Notes: generated by a model from the sequence alone, not told the origin. Positions 51,063 through 61,144 are shown, counted from the first letter of the stretch. The stretch: DNA of 64,000 bases from Pseudomonadaceae bacterium (GCA_019747075.1 JAIERF010000009.1:22624-86623), one strand, 5' to 3'. Translations and numbers: made by a program.

Positions 51063-52085
51063 TCAGCGTACAACCTGAGCCCCTGGCGTCACCGGTAAGC
51101 TGGCCAGTTGCTGGCCGCTCAGGTGTTCACGCTGCAAGTACGGCATCAGCGCATCCAGCAGGGGTTGCTTGAAGGCCGTTTGAAAGCGATGGGCCAAGCC
51201 GGGGATCAGTACCAGCTGGCTGCCGCGGATCTGCGCCGCCAGGTGTACGCCGTGCATCACCGGCAACAACGGGTCGGCGGTGCCGTGAATCACCAGGGTC
51301 GGCACCTGCAAACGGCGCAGCAATTCGACCCGGCTCGGCTCAGCCAGAATCGCCAGCAACTGGCGCTCCACCCCGGCCGGATTGAACGCCCGGTCGTAGC
51401 TGCGCGCGGCCTGGCGCAACAACTCGCTGCGCTCATCCTGCACCCGCGGGCTGCCGAGGGCCGCCAGCAGATCCGCCTGTTGTTCCAGGGCCAGGGCCCG
51501 ACTGGGCGCCTCGCGCCGGGCCAGCAACTCCAGCAGCGCCTGCTTGGGCGCAGGCAAACCCTGGGCGCTGGAGCTGCTCATCAACAGGGTCAGGCTGAGC
51601 ACCCGTTGCGGTGCCAGGTCCGCCAGGTGCTGGGCGATCATGCCGCCCATGCTCGCACCGAGCAGATGAAAGCGCTCGATCTGCAGGCTGCTCATCAACT
51701 GCAAAGCATCGCCGGCCATGTCACGCAGGTGGTACGGCGCCGTCACCGGCAAGCCCAGCTTGTAGCGCAACACGCCCAGGGCCAGGTTGGCCTCGGGCGC
51801 GCCCTGGGGCCAGGCCGACAGGCCGACGTCGCGGTTATCGAAACGGATCACCCGCAGGCCTTGCTGACACAGGCGCGTAAGCACCGCATCAGGCCAGTCG
51901 ATCAGTTGGCCACCGACGCCCATCACCAGCAGCAAGGCCGGATCGGTGGGGCGACCGATGCTTTGGTAAGCCAGGCGCACGTCGCCCACCACCTGGGTTT
52001 CGGTGGGGACGCGCACATCACAGGAAGAGGCCGCAAAACACGGCAGGCCGCACAACAAGGCGGCGCAGAAAAGCAAGGCACGCAT
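51063..52085 (-). CDS. Exported alpha/beta hydrolase
   Basis: 340 residues. A signal peptide (MRALLFCAALLCGLPCFA) suggests a periplasmic enzyme; most relatives are cytoplasmic. The alpha/beta hydrolase fold shows the oxyanion part LLLVMGVGGQLIDWPD, IRFDNRDVGLS, the nucleophile elbow LLGASMGGMIAQHLA (Ser), LVIHGTADPLLPV (Asp) and IPGLAHRFQ (His). These form a complete catalytic triad. Two cysteines near the mature N-terminus could form a disulphide. Substrate unknown; esterase activity is the likely default. It stands alone between brnQ and metE. Confidence 0.85.
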   Translation of the reverse strand: MRALLFCAALLCGLPCFAASSCDVRVPTETQVVGDVRLAYQSIGRPTDPALLLVMGVGGQLIDWPDAVLTRLCQQGLRVIRFDNRDVGLSAWPQGAPEANLALGVLRYKLGLPVTAPYHLRDMAGDALQLMSSLQIERFHLLGASMGGMIAQHLADLAPQRVLSLTLLMSSSSAQGLPAPKQALLELLARREAPSRALALEQQADLLAALGSPRVQDERSELLRQAARSYDRAFNPAGVERQLLAILAEPSRVELLRRLQVPTLVIHGTADPLLPVMHGVHLAAQIRGSQLVLIPGLAHRFQTAFKQPLLDALMPYLQREHLSGQQLASLPVTPGAQVVR

Positions 52086-52275
52086 GGCAAGATCCGCTGC
52101 TAAGACTCGGCAAAGAGCGGAGTCTGACCAAGCCCGCGCGACAGCGCTGCCACAAAGCCGTGACAGTTTGATGAACTTAGCCGAACGGTCGTGACTCGCC
52201 TGGAACGGCAGGAGTGTCGGCTGTAACGGTTGAGCTGGCCGCGGCGCGACTCAGCCCAAGTGAACAAGCGTGCTA

Positions 52276-54564
52276 TCAGGCCAATTCACTCCGTAACTGC
52301 CGAGCCGCTGCTACCATGTTCACCAGCGCCGCTTCGGTTTCTGCCCAGGCACGGGTTTTCAGGCCGCAATCGGGATTGACCCACAGGCGCTCGACGGGGA
52401 TGCGCTGCGCCGCCTGGCGCAACAAGTTGGCCATTTCGTGGCTGTCCGGCACCCGCGGCGAGTGAATGTCGTAGACCCCTGGACCGATGTCGTTGGGGTA
52501 GGCAAAGGCCTCGAACGCCTCCAGCAACTGCATGTCCGAGCGCGAGGTTTCGAGGGTGATGACGTCGGCATCCATGGCGGCGATCGACTCGATCACGTCG
52601 TTGAACTCGCTGTAGCACATGTGCGTGTGGATCTGGGTTTCGTCGCGCACGCCCGAGGCGCACAGGCGGAACGCCTCGGTGGCCCAGTTCAGGTAGTCCT
52701 GCCATTGTGCCCGGCGCAGCGGCAGGCCTTCGCGGAAGGCTGCTTCGTCGATTTGAATAACCTTGATCCCGGCCGCCTCCAGGTCCAGCACCTCGTCACG
52801 CAACGCAAGGGCCAACTGGCGCGCCTGCTGCTCGCGGGAAATATCATCGCGCGGGAAGGACCACATCAGCATGGTCACCGGGCCGGTGAGCATGCCCTTC
52901 ATGACCTTTTTAGTCAGGGTCTGGGCATAACTGATCCACTCCACCGTCATGGCCTTGGGCCGGCTCAGGTCGCCATAGATCACCGCCGGTTTGACGCAAC
53001 GCGACCCGTAGCTCTGCACCCAGCCAAAGCGGGTAAAGGCATAGCCGTCGAGCTGTTCGGCGAAGTATTCGACCATGTCGTTACGCTCGGCTTCGCCGTG
53101 CACCAGCACATCCAGGCCAAGGTTTTCCTGCACCTGCACCGCGTGGCGAATCTCGCGGTGCATGGCTGCGCTGTAGTCGGCCGGCGACAGCGTGCCGGCC
53201 TTGAAGGACTGTCGGGCCAGGCGGATGGCCGCCGTCTGCGGAAAGGAGCCGATGGTGGTGGTCGGCAACGCCGGCAACTGCAAACGCGCCCGCTGCTGTT
53301 CGATACGCTGCCCGAACGGCGATTGCCGCTGGCTGTCGGCCGCCGTGATCGCAGCCAGACGGGCCTGCACGGCGGGTTTATGGATACGCGGCGACTGCGC
53401 ACGGCTGACCTGCACCTTGGCACTGTAGGCCAGGGCGGCCTGCACCTCTGCCGCCTCCGGCTGGTTGATGGCCTGGGTCAGCACGGCGACCTCGGCGCAC
53501 TTCTGCACGGCAAAGGCCAGCCAGCTGTGCAGCTCGGCATCCAGTTGTTCTTCGCGGGCCAGGTCCACCGGGCTGTGCAAAAGAGAGCAAGACGGTGCCA
53601 GCCACAAGCGCTCGGCAAAACGAGCATGGGCGTCCTCGACCAATTCCAGCGCGGCGGCCAGGTCGGTACGCCAGACATTGCGGCCATCGACCAGGCCGAG
53701 GGACAACACCTTGTAGTTGGGCAGGCGATCGAGCAGCAGAGGCAGTTGCTCCGGCGCCCGCACCAGGTCCACATGCAGGCCATCCACCGGCAAGTGAACC
53801 ACCAGCCCGAGGTTGTCCTGCAGGCCGCCAAAATAGGTGGCCAGGAGCTTTTTCAGCGGCGCATGCTGCAGCAGGTTGTAGGCGCGCTCGAAGGCATTCT
53901 TCCAGTCCTGGGGCAAATCCAGCACCAGGATCGGCTCGTCAATCTGCACCCACTCCACCCCCTGGGCCGCCAGGCGGCCTAGGATCTCGCCATACACTGG
54001 CAGCAGGCGTTCGAGCAGTTCCAGCTTGTCGAATGCCTCGCCCTTGACCTTGCCCAGCCACAGGTAAGTCAGCGGGCCGATCAGCACGGGCTTGACCTTG
54101 TGCCCCAGGCTGTGGGCCTCGGCCACTTCCTCGAATAGCTGCTCCCAACTCAGCTGGAATTTTTGCTCGGCGCTGAATTCCGGGACCAGGTAGTGGTAGT
54201 TGCTGTCGAACCACTTGGTCATTTCTTGGGCGTGGGCCCCACCGCAGCAGCTGTTGCTGACGCCACGGGCCATGCCAAACAGGGTGTCGAGAGTCGGCTG
54301 GCCACTGGGCGGGCGGAAGCGCTCGGGAATCACGCCGAAGGTCAGCGAGTGAGTCAGCACCTGGTCGTACCAGGCGAAATCACCGACCGGCAGCAACTCG
54401 ATGCCAGCCTCTTGCTGCAACTGCCAGTGGGCGGCACGCAGCTGGCGGCCAACGGCCTCCAAGCCGGCTTGATCCAGCTCGCCTTTCCAGTAGGCCTCCA
54501 GGGCTTTTTTCAATTCACGGTCGCGACCGATGCGCGGGAAACCAAGGGAATGGGACAAGGCCAT
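52276..54564 (-). CDS. metE: Cobalamin-independent methionine synthase
   Basis: 762 residues. MetE transfers the methyl group of methyltetrahydropteroyl-triglutamate to homocysteine. The two barrel domains are recognised by [21 protein letters not shown] at the N-terminus, [17 protein letters not shown] in the middle, and the zinc ligands in [17 protein letters not shown] (His, Cys), [14 protein letters not shown] (Glu) and [12 protein letters not shown] (Cys). It is divergent from metR, as usual, which activates it. The promoter region has one MetR-like palindrome. Confidence 0.97.
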   Translation of the reverse strand: MALSHSLGFPRIGRDRELKKALEAYWKGELDQAGLEAVGRQLRAAHWQLQQEAGIELLPVGDFAWYDQVLTHSLTFGVIPERFRPPSGQPTLDTLFGMARGVSNSCCGGAHAQEMTKWFDSNYHYLVPEFSAEQKFQLSWEQLFEEVAEAHSLGHKVKPVLIGPLTYLWLGKVKGEAFDKLELLERLLPVYGEILGRLAAQGVEWVQIDEPILVLDLPQDWKNAFERAYNLLQHAPLKKLLATYFGGLQDNLGLVVHLPVDGLHVDLVRAPEQLPLLLDRLPNYKVLSLGLVDGRNVWRTDLAAALELVEDAHARFAERLWLAPSCSLLHSPVDLAREEQLDAELHSWLAFAVQKCAEVAVLTQAINQPEAAEVQAALAYSAKVQVSRAQSPRIHKPAVQARLAAITAADSQRQSPFGQRIEQQRARLQLPALPTTTIGSFPQTAAIRLARQSFKAGTLSPADYSAAMHREIRHAVQVQENLGLDVLVHGEAERNDMVEYFAEQLDGYAFTRFGWVQSYGSRCVKPAVIYGDLSRPKAMTVEWISYAQTLTKKVMKGMLTGPVTMLMWSFPRDDISREQQARQLALALRDEVLDLEAAGIKVIQIDEAAFREGLPLRRAQWQDYLNWATEAFRLCASGVRDETQIHTHMCYSEFNDVIESIAAMDADVITLETSRSDMQLLEAFEAFAYPNDIGPGVYDIHSPRVPDSHEMANLLRQAAQRIPVERLWVNPDCGLKTRAWAETEAALVNMVAAARQLRSELA

Positions 54565-54621
54565 GTCAGAACGCTCCAGAAGATCAATACGATGGAGGCT
54601 ATTCTCGGCAGTGCGCCTGAG

Positions 54622-54634
54622 TGAGACAAACTCA
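54622..54634. promoter_or_regulatory. Possible MetR box
   Basis: TGAGACAAACTCA fits the MetR consensus TGAA-N5-TTCA except for G and C at the inner positions of the two halves, and keeps the five-base spacer. It lies between the divergent metE and metR starts. Confidence 0.5.
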
Positions 54635-54716
54635 ACCTATTCGCCTTGATCTATAGAATTACTCATGTTCTGCTAGCCCATACCCACAGCAGATCTGCGC
54701 CACAGCGAGGCTCCCC

Positions 54717-55637
54717 ATGCTTGAGTTACGCCACCTGAAAACCCTGCATGCCCTGCGCGAAACCGACAGCCTGGTACTGGCCGCCGAACGCCTGCACCTG
54801 ACCCAGTCGGCGTTGTCGCACCAGTTCAAAGAGCTAGAGGAACGCCTCGGCCTGTCGCTGTTTATGCGCAAGACCAAACCCGTGCGCTTCACCAGCGCCG
54901 GCCTGCGCCTGCTGCAACTGGCCGATAGCCTGCTGCCACAACTGCGCAGCGCCGAACGGGACATGGCACGTCTGGCCGGCGGCACCGCCGGGCGCCTGCA
55001 TATGGCGATCGAATGCCACAGTTGCTTCCAGTGGCTGATGCCGACCATCGACCAGTTCCGCGATGCCTGGCCCGAGGTCGAACTGGACCTGGCCTCGGGG
55101 TTTTCCTTTGCCCCGCTGCCGGCCCTGGCGCGCGGCGACTTGGACCTGGTAGTGACCTCCGACCCGATCGAAATGGCCGGCATCACCTATGTGCCGCTGT
55201 TCACCTACGAAGCTTTGCTGGCGGTGGCCAACCAGCATCCGCTGGCGAGCAAGGCGTTTATCCATGCCGAAGACCTGAGCACAGAAACCCTGATCACCTA
55301 CCCGGTGGAGCGCGACCGTCTGGATATCTTCACCCGCTTTCTCGAACCCGCCGACGTGGAGCCGGCCCAGGTGCGCACCTCGGAACTGACAGTGATGATG
55401 ATGCAGCTGGTGGCCAGCGGCCGTGGGGTTTGCGGCCTGCCCAACTGGGCATTGCACGAATACAGCTCGCGCGGTTACGTGACGGCCAAGCGCCTAGGCG
55501 ACAAGGGCCTGTTCGCCACCCTGTTTGCCGGGGTGCGCACCGACATGCTGGATGCGCCCTTTATGCGCGACTTCCTGCTGACGGCCAAGGACACCTCGTT
55601 CGCCAATCTGGAAGGGGTTAGCGTGGCGCGCGCATAG
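54717..55637 (+). CDS. metR: LysR-type activator MetR
   Basis: 306 residues. The N-terminal winged helix (LELRHLKTLHALRETDSLVLAAERLHLTQSALSHQFKELEERLGLSLFMR) is a LysR DNA-binding domain; the effector domain from about residue 90 (RLHMAIECHSCFQWLMP) carries the ECH-S motif typical of MetR, which senses homocysteine. The divergent position beside metE settles the assignment. The stop codon is immediately followed by an inverted-repeat element. Confidence 0.95.
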   Translation: MLELRHLKTLHALRETDSLVLAAERLHLTQSALSHQFKELEERLGLSLFMRKTKPVRFTSAGLRLLQLADSLLPQLRSAERDMARLAGGTAGRLHMAIECHSCFQWLMPTIDQFRDAWPEVELDLASGFSFAPLPALARGDLDLVVTSDPIEMAGITYVPLFTYEALLAVANQHPLASKAFIHAEDLSTETLITYPVERDRLDIFTRFLEPADVEPAQVRTSELTVMMMQLVASGRGVCGLPNWALHEYSSRGYVTAKRLGDKGLFATLFAGVRTDMLDAPFMRDFLLTAKDTSFANLEGVSVARA

Positions 55638-55783
55638 AACAGTGCCGTTGAAAAACGTAGGCGAGACAGCCGAGACAAGGCAAAAACAGGCGAAGAAGCG
55701 GAGTTTACGAGTTGTAAATGAGCATTCTGAGCCTGTTTTTAACGCCGTATCGGCAACGTAGGTAGTTTTTCAATGGCACTGTT
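55638..55783. mobile_element. 146-bp inverted-repeat element, copy 2
   Basis: The ends AACAGTGCCGTTGAAAAAC and (other strand) AACAGTGCCATTGAAAAAC match at 18 of 19 positions. The interior is almost identical to 35514-35659, including GGAGTTTACGAG, TAAATGAGCATT and GAGCCTGTTTTTAACGCCGTA. The outermost eight or so bases differ from copy 1 but are still self-complementary in each copy. It begins right after the metR stop codon and could act as its transcript end. Confidence 0.75.
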
Positions 55784-55869
55784 AGTACGCCACGCAGCAA
55801 CCGGCATATAGTGCGCACATGTCAGCAGGGCTGCTGACAGCCACCCCCTTTTACCCGCAAGGAATTCCC

Positions 55870-56163
55870 ATGAAACGCGCGTTTTGTGCTCTGGCCCTCC
55901 CCCTGATGTTGTTGGCCGCGGACGCCTCCGCCGCGACCTTTCGCTGCGGCAGCAAGCTGGTCAGCGACGGTGATCGCACCAGCGAAGTCGAGAACAAATG
56001 TGGCGCGCCGGTTAACCGCAGCATGGTCGGTTATACCGAAACACCCAACGGCAACATCGGCCTGCAGGTCGAGGAATGGGTCTACGGCCCTACCAACGGC
56101 ATGACCTACTATCTGCGCTTCGAAGGTGGTCGCCTAAGCTCGGTGGAAAGCAAGCGCCAGTAA
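55870..56163 (+). CDS. DUF2845 exported protein
   Basis: 97 residues from the ATG at 55870 (AAGGAATTCCC upstream). A signal peptide of about 21 residues ends ASA. The mature domain is of DUF2845 type: FRCGSKLVSDGDRTSEVENKCGAP, then EEWVYGPTNGMTYYLRFEGGRLSSVESK. Two cysteines probably form a disulphide. Function unknown. It is convergent with the sensor kinase gene, nine bases away. Confidence 0.82.
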   Translation: MKRAFCALALPLMLLAADASAATFRCGSKLVSDGDRTSEVENKCGAPVNRSMVGYTETPNGNIGLQVEEWVYGPTNGMTYYLRFEGGRLSSVESKRQ

Positions 56164-56172
56164 CGCTACAGC

Positions 56173-57516
56173 TCAACCCTGCGGGGTGCTGCGCTTGCTG
56201 CCGGCGCCCCGACTCAGCTCAATCGCCACCCGCAAGCCACCCAAGGGACTGTCCTGCAACTGCAGGCTGCCGCCCCAGGCCTCGACACTGTCGCGCACCA
56301 CGCCCAGGCCCAACCCATGCCCGGCCACCTGCTCATCCAGGCGGGTGCCGCGCTCCAGCACCGCGTCGCGCTGGGCGACGGCAATCCCCGGCCCATCATC
56401 GTCCACCCACAGGCAATAGCGTCCGTCCGCCACGCTGATCTGCAGCTGCACGCGGCTGGCCGCCCATTTGCAGGCGTTATCCAGCAGGTTACCGAGCACT
56501 TCCAGCAAGTCCTCACGGTCCCACGGCAGGCGCAAGCCCGGTGGAGCCTGCCAGCTCAGCTGCAGATCACGGGGATGGATCAGCGCCAGGGTGCTGAACA
56601 GCCCCGGCAACTCGGCGGCGCATTCAAACTGCGCACCGGGCAGCACCTCGCCGGACAAACGCGCCCGCGCCAGCTCGCGGGCCAGGCGCTGATTGATCTG
56701 CGCCAGCTGCTCGCGCAGGGTCGCCTGCAACTCGGGATGGGCATTCAGCTCCGCGCGCCCGGCCAGGCTGAGCAGTACCGCCAGCGGGGTTTTCAGGGCA
56801 TGGCCGAGGTTGCCGAGGGCATGCCGCGAACGGGTCAGGGTGTCGCTGGTATGGCTGAGCAGATGGTTGATCTGCGCCACCAGCGGCTCCAGCTCCTGCG
56901 GCACCTGGGTCTCCAGTTGCGCCCGCTGGCCATCCTGCAACTGGGCGATCTGCTGGCGTGCCTGCTCCAGCGGCCGCAGCGCATTGCGCACAGTAAGGCG
57001 CTGCAGGAATAACACCAGCAGCAACGCCGCCAGGCCCAGGCCCAGGCCGATGTATTGCACCCGGCGAAAGCTGCTCAGCAGCGGGCTGTAATCTTCCGCC
57101 ACGGTAATCGACAAGGGCTGGCCAAAGCGCCGGTAATCACCGCGCAGCACCAGCAGTTGCTGGCCCTGGGGGCCGTCGGCCAACGCTTTCTGCAGACCGG
57201 GCCGGGCCGGCTTGGCCAGTTCGTGATCCCACAATGAGCGCGAACGCCAGACCTGCCCCGCCGCCTCGACCCGAAAATAGTGCCCGGACAACGGCCGGCC
57301 ATAGCTGGGCGTCAGCCGCTGCGGGTCGAGTTGCAGGCCGGCGCTGCCACGGTTGATGGACACCAGCAAACCTTCCGCTTCGTTGCGCAGGCCCACTTCC
57401 AGATAGCGGCGCAGGCCCAGCTCGAACAGCCACAGGCTGGTTTGCGCCAGCAACAGGCCGACCACCAGCAATACACCGAACAAGCCCAGGCTCAAGCGCC
57501 GCTGGATCGACTTCAT
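56173..57516 (-). CDS. Sensor histidine kinase (PepSY operon)
   Basis: 447 residues. Membrane segments at about 10-32 and 155-175 enclose a periplasmic domain with [23 protein letters not shown]-like linker, then the dimerisation motif [20 protein letters not shown] (His), N-box [14 protein letters not shown] and G-boxes [10 protein letters not shown] and [18 protein letters not shown]. It resembles PhoQ/QseC-like kinases. The gene overlaps its response regulator by four bases. Two PepSY-domain genes lie at the head of the operon and may send it an extracellular or periplasmic signal. Confidence 0.9.
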   Translation of the reverse strand: MKSIQRRLSLGLFGVLLVVGLLLAQTSLWLFELGLRRYLEVGLRNEAEGLLVSINRGSAGLQLDPQRLTPSYGRPLSGHYFRVEAAGQVWRSRSLWDHELAKPARPGLQKALADGPQGQQLLVLRGDYRRFGQPLSITVAEDYSPLLSSFRRVQYIGLGLGLAALLLVLFLQRLTVRNALRPLEQARQQIAQLQDGQRAQLETQVPQELEPLVAQINHLLSHTSDTLTRSRHALGNLGHALKTPLAVLLSLAGRAELNAHPELQATLREQLAQINQRLARELARARLSGEVLPGAQFECAAELPGLFSTLALIHPRDLQLSWQAPPGLRLPWDREDLLEVLGNLLDNACKWAASRVQLQISVADGRYCLWVDDDGPGIAVAQRDAVLERGTRLDEQVAGHGLGLGVVRDSVEAWGGSLQLQDSPLGGLRVAIELSRGAGSKRSTPQG

Positions 57517-58181
57517 CCGCCGACACCGGTAAACCGATACCCCTGGCCACGCTTGGTTTCGATCACCTCACGGCCGAGCTTGCCGCGCAGGCGATTGACC
57601 TGCACTTCCAGCACGTTGGAATCACGCTCGGTCTCGCCGTCGTACATATGCTCGGCCAGGTGGCTTTTGGACAACAGCTGCTGCGGGTGCAGCATGAAAT
57701 AGCGCAACAGACGAAACTCGGCGGCGGTCAGCTCGATCACCTCGGCACCGCGACTGACGCACTGACGGCTTTCATCCAGTTGCAAGCCGGCGGCCTGTAG
57801 CTGCGGCTGATTGGCCAGGCCATGGGCACGGCGCAGCAAACCCTGGATGCGCAACAGCAACTCTTGCGGGTGAAAAGGTTTGCTCAAGTAATCGTCGGCG
57901 CCGGTCTGCAGCCCCTCGATGCGCTCCGCCCAGGAGCTGCGCGCGGTGAGGATCAGCACCGGAGTAACCAGACCACCGGCGCGCCATTCACGCAACACCT
58001 CAAGCCCCGGTTTGCCAGGCAAGCCGAGGTCGAGAATGATCAAGTCATAGGGTTCGGTAGCGCCCTGGTAAGCCGCATCACGGCCATCGGCCAACCAGTC
58101 CACGGCGTAGCCTTGCTGGGTCAGGCTGGCGAGTAACTCGTCCGCCAACGGCACATGGTCTTCCACCAACAGCAGGCGCAT
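57513..58181 (-). CDS. OmpR-family response regulator (PepSY operon)
   Basis: 222 residues. Receiver domain with [14 protein letters not shown], phosphoacceptor in [33 protein letters not shown] and [17 protein letters not shown]; winged-helix output with [50 protein letters not shown]. The output part is of the QseB/PmrA/PhoP type. It starts at the last base of the preceding PepSY gene's stop (TGATG) and overlaps the kinase gene, so all are translationally linked. Confidence 0.92.
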   Translation of the reverse strand: MRLLLVEDHVPLADELLASLTQQGYAVDWLADGRDAAYQGATEPYDLIILDLGLPGKPGLEVLREWRAGGLVTPVLILTARSSWAERIEGLQTGADDYLSKPFHPQELLLRIQGLLRRAHGLANQPQLQAAGLQLDESRQCVSRGAEVIELTAAEFRLLRYFMLHPQQLLSKSHLAEHMYDGETERDSNVLEVQVNRLRGKLGREVIETKRGQGYRFTGVGG

Positions 58182-58501
58182 CAGTCGTCTTCCTTGTCGC
58201 GCAGGATGCGACCATCGCGGGCATCCACATCCAGTTCACGGGCCACGCCGTCGACCGTCAGCAGCTCGATGTCATAGCGGTACTGACCATGTTTTTCTTC
58301 CAGCTCAGCCTCCAGCAACTCGGCCCCGGGGTAACGCCCCAAGGCCGATTGCAGCACCTGCTCCAGGCCCAGAATGGCACCGCTCTGGCGCAGGCGCAGA
58401 GCTTCATCCTGATTCAGGTCGCGGGCAAAAGCCCGCGTACTGAGCAGCAGAACCGCCAGCACCAGCACGGTGATACCGCTATAGCGCACGAGCCATTTCA
58501 T
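58181..58501 (-). CDS. PepSY-domain exported protein 2
   Basis: 106 residues. A signal peptide or anchor ([24 protein letters not shown]) is followed by a single PepSY domain: [23 protein letters not shown], then [27 protein letters not shown]. PepSY domains are thought to inhibit proteases or sense signals. The neighbouring PepSY protein is its paralogue. Junctions on both sides are TGATG overlaps. Confidence 0.86.
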   Translation of the reverse strand: MKWLVRYSGITVLVLAVLLLSTRAFARDLNQDEALRLRQSGAILGLEQVLQSALGRYPGAELLEAELEEKHGQYRYDIELLTVDGVARELDVDARDGRILRDKEDD

Positions 58502-58809
58502 CAGTTGTCTTGATGGTCCTTGAGTACCTGGCCATTAGTGGCATCCAGCTCCAGATCCCATTGCACACCCTGGGCATCGCGCAGGTCCAGTTCGTAGATG
58601 TAACGACCATTCTCCTGCTCCAGGTCGGTCTCTTCAATAACGCCGCCTGGGTGTTTGGCCAGGGCTGCGGCATTCAGCTTCTCGAAGCTCTGAATGGTGC
58701 CGGCGTCACGCAGTTTCAGCGCTTCATCCGGGCCCAGGTCACGGGCTTGGGCGATACCGGCAGTGGCGGTCAGGGCAGCAATGGCGAACAGCGTAGTGAG
58801 CTTTTTCAT
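58501..58809 (-). CDS. PepSY-domain exported protein 1
   Basis: 102 residues from the ATG at 58809. A signal peptide (MKKLTTLFAIAALTATAGIAQA) and one PepSY domain (DLGPDEALKLRDAGTIQSFEKL ... YIYELDLRDAQGVQWDLELDATNGQVL) make up the protein. It is the first gene of the operon PepSY-PepSY-regulator-kinase. Upstream, the minus strand has ATTCAGTTTCAGTTAAG (58872-58888), a pair of near-direct repeats that could be the regulator's own binding site; that is a guess from position. Confidence 0.87.
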   Translation of the reverse strand: MKKLTTLFAIAALTATAGIAQARDLGPDEALKLRDAGTIQSFEKLNAAALAKHPGGVIEETDLEQENGRYIYELDLRDAQGVQWDLELDATNGQVLKDHQDN

Positions 58810-58897
58810 GGTGGTTTCCTTGGTTTGCAGAAGCGTGATTGCTTTCGATGGGATCAAGATAACCGCGCAGACTTAACTGAAACTGAATCTCAATACC

Positions 58898-59467
58898 TCA
58901 CAAGCCGTCGGCCAACCGCGCGGCCTTGACCAACCAGCTCGCACGCTGCGCCGGTGAACTGGAAATCAGCGGCCCAAAGGCTGCCACCTTGACCGGGGCA
59001 ATGCCGCAAAACTCCAGGGTAGTCTTCTTCAGCTGCACAATCCCCGGCATGCGATAGACCCAACGAAAATACCAGGGCGGCGTGTCCATGCTTACCAGTA
59101 ACTGCGCCGAGCGGCCACGCAGCAACTGCTCGGGGAAGGCCTTGCCAGGGCGGTATTTGAAGGCAAAGCCGGGCAACAGGATGCGGTCCAGAAAGCCCTT
59201 GAGCAGCGCCGGCACACTGCCCCACCAGATCGGGTAGGCGATCACCAGGTGTTCGGCCCACGCCAGCGTGGCCTGCGCCGCCAGCAAGTCCGGCTCCAGA
59301 GCCTGAATCTGCCGATAGCCTGCATGCAGGCTCGGATCAAAATCCAGCTGCGCCATGCGCACCTCATGGCCACCCGCGCGGGCCGCCGCGGCATAGCTGT
59401 CCGCCAGGGCCCCGCACCAACTGTCTGCCGCCGGATGCCCGACGATCACCGCTACTCGCTTGCCCAT
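58898..59467 (-). CDS. NAD(P)H quinone reductase, flavodoxin-like
   Basis: 189 residues of the NQO/KefF/YabF family; FMN-dependent two-electron reduction of quinones. Typical are VAVIVGHPAADSWCGALADSY, HEVRMAQLDFDP, the WAEHLVIAYPIWWGSVPALLKGFLDRILLPGFAFKY stretch (flavin and substrate contacts) and RGRSAQLLVSMDTPPWYFRW. It lies 57 bases downstream of a MerR-type regulator gene, with a MerR-type promoter palindrome directly in front. Confidence 0.9.
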   Translation of the reverse strand: MGKRVAVIVGHPAADSWCGALADSYAAAARAGGHEVRMAQLDFDPSLHAGYRQIQALEPDLLAAQATLAWAEHLVIAYPIWWGSVPALLKGFLDRILLPGFAFKYRPGKAFPEQLLRGRSAQLLVSMDTPPWYFRWVYRMPGIVQLKKTTLEFCGIAPVKVAAFGPLISSSPAQRASWLVKAARLADGL

Positions 59468-59497
59468 GTTGCCTGCTCCTGTGCTGTCGAGCAGCCA

Positions 59498-59528
59498 GCC
59501 TGAGGCTTGCCCCTAGGGGCAGAGTCAA
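59498..59528 (-). promoter_or_regulatory. MerR-type operator-promoter of the quinone reductase
   Basis: On the minus strand TTGACT (59528-59523) is followed by the perfect palindrome TGCCCCTAGGGGCA (59521-59508). With a 19-base spacer, as is usual for MerR-controlled promoters, the -10 would be TCAGGC (59503-59498), which is weak. The -35 overlaps the end of the merR-type gene. Confidence 0.55.
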
Positions 59529-59935
59529 GCCTCGCTCAACACCCGAGCGGGCGGCGCCAGATCGCACTGCGCCAGCACGGCGGGAGCCGTCTCCAGGCAA
59601 GCGAGAATCTCCTCACTGACCGCTTGCAGACGCTGGTCCAGCGCCTGCAAACGCGCCACCTCGCCGGCAATGCTGGCGCGCTTGCGGGCCATCGCCTGAG
59701 CCAGCGCCAACCAGTCCGGTTCGCCCGTGCACCCACCGAGCAATGCCACCAGCTCGGCCAGGCGAAAGCCCAGGCCCTGCGCTTGGCGGATCAGCTGAAC
59801 CTGCTGCAACTCAGCCTGCCGGTAATGCCGATAGGCGCCGGCACGTTCGACCCGGCCAAGCAGCCCCAAGCTCTCGTAATGACGAATCGCCTTGGCTGAG
59901 GCACCGGTCAAACGCGCGATCTCACCGATATACAT
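59525..59935 (-). CDS. MerR-family regulator
   Basis: 136 residues. The N-terminal helix-turn-helix and wing (MYIGEIARLTGASAKAIRHYESLGLLGRVERAGAYRHY) is classic MerR, followed by the dimerisation coiled coil (about 80-115). Cysteines occur at CTGEPDW, at CLETA and at CDLAPPA; their spacing is not one of the known metal-site patterns, so a redox or small-molecule signal is possible. The next gene, a quinone reductase, is the likely target. VF530 precedes it by seven bases. Confidence 0.9.
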   Translation of the reverse strand: MYIGEIARLTGASAKAIRHYESLGLLGRVERAGAYRHYRQAELQQVQLIRQAQGLGFRLAELVALLGGCTGEPDWLALAQAMARKRASIAGEVARLQALDQRLQAVSEEILACLETAPAVLAQCDLAPPARVLSEA

Positions 59936-59941
59936 GGCGGC

Positions 59942-60154
59942 TTACATGCGGTGCAGCTGGATATACAACGCCTCGACCTTGTCCCGCGCCCATGGCGTCT
60001 TGCGCAGAAAGGACAGGCTCGACTTGATGCTAGGGTCGTTCTTGAAGCAGCGCACATCCACCCGCTGCGCCAGCCCGTCCCAGCCATAGTGGGCCACCAG
60101 CTGGGTCAACAGGGCTTCGAGGGTGATCCCATGCAGGGGGTTCTTGGCGTTCAT
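59942..60154 (-). CDS. VF530 family DNA-binding protein (DUF2132)
   Basis: 70 residues from the ATG at 60154. The whole protein matches the small VF530 family: [59 protein letters not shown]. It is a single helical domain thought to bind DNA. A longer upstream frame has no such similarity. The stop lies seven bases before the MerR-type start, so VF530, regulator and quinone reductase may be one transcript. Confidence 0.88.
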   Translation of the reverse strand: MNAKNPLHGITLEALLTQLVAHYGWDGLAQRVDVRCFKNDPSIKSSLSFLRKTPWARDKVEALYIQLHRM

Positions 60155-60316
60155 CGACGGATACCTTGGCAAAAATGACAGAAGCGCAACAGGCCGCCAG
60201 CTTACCTGCTGTGGGAAAAGAGCGCATTCCGCCCGGCGCCGGTTCAACGTAAGCTTGCTTATCCGCCGTTTTCGGCCCGCCGTTGCGCGCCACGCGCCGC
60301 TCCCTGAGGACCCGCC

Positions 60317-61144
60317 ATGACCAATCGCCAAGCAGAAATCGCCGCCGCCCTGGACGTAGTGCCGCCCTTTAGCGATGAGGCCGCGCTGCTGGCCGAAGTC
60401 GCCAGGCGCAAGGCCTTTATCAAGCAATGCCTGCGTAACGCCGGCCTGAAAGTGCTGGTACTGGGCATCAGCGGCGGCGTCGATTCGCTGACCGCCGGGC
60501 GCCTGGCGCAACTAAGCGTCGAAGAGCTGCGCGAAGAAACCTGCGATGCTGACTACCGTTTTATCGCCGTACGCCTGCCCTACAACGTCCAGCATGACGA
60601 ACAGGATGCTCAGGACTCGCTGCGTTTTATCCGCGCCGACGTCGACGACTGCGTGAATATCGCCGCCAGCGTGCAAGGCCTGAGCGCTGCGGTCAGCGAC
60701 CTGCAAGCGTTGAGCGACGCACGCCGCGATTTTGTGATCGGCAATATCAAGGCACGCATGCGCATGGTCGCCCAGTTCACCATCGCCAACGCCCACAATG
60801 GCCTGGTGATCGGCACCGACCACGCCGCCGAAGCGGTGATGGGTTTCTTCACCAAATTCGGTGATGGCGCCTGCGACCTGGCGCCCCTCAGCGGCCTGGT
60901 CAAAGGCCAGGTACGCGCCATCGCCAAGCACCTCGGTGCGCCGGAACACCTGGTGTTCAAGGTGCCGACAGCGGACCTGGAAGAACTGCGCCCCGGCAAG
61001 CCAGACGAGGAATCCCACGGCGTCAGCTATGCCGAAATCGATGCCTTCCTGCACGGCCAGCCGGTCAGCGACGAGGCTTACGCCATCATCGTGCGCACCT
61101 ACGACAACAGCCGCCACAAGCGCGAACTGCCACTGGCGCCTTGA
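60317..61144 (+). CDS. nadE: NH3-dependent NAD synthetase
   Basis: 275 residues. NadE makes NAD from deamido-NAD, ammonia and ATP. The ATP pyrophosphatase P-loop is [13 protein letters not shown], and [47 protein letters not shown] and [15 protein letters not shown] are family landmarks. There is no N-terminal glutaminase domain, so free ammonia is the nitrogen donor. The start has GAGGA upstream. It stands alone, divergent from the VF530 gene. Confidence 0.96.
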   Translation: MTNRQAEIAAALDVVPPFSDEAALLAEVARRKAFIKQCLRNAGLKVLVLGISGGVDSLTAGRLAQLSVEELREETCDADYRFIAVRLPYNVQHDEQDAQDSLRFIRADVDDCVNIAASVQGLSAAVSDLQALSDARRDFVIGNIKARMRMVAQFTIANAHNGLVIGTDHAAEAVMGFFTKFGDGACDLAPLSGLVKGQVRAIAKHLGAPEHLVFKVPTADLEELRPGKPDEESHGVSYAEIDAFLHGQPVSDEAYAIIVRTYDNSRHKRELPLAP

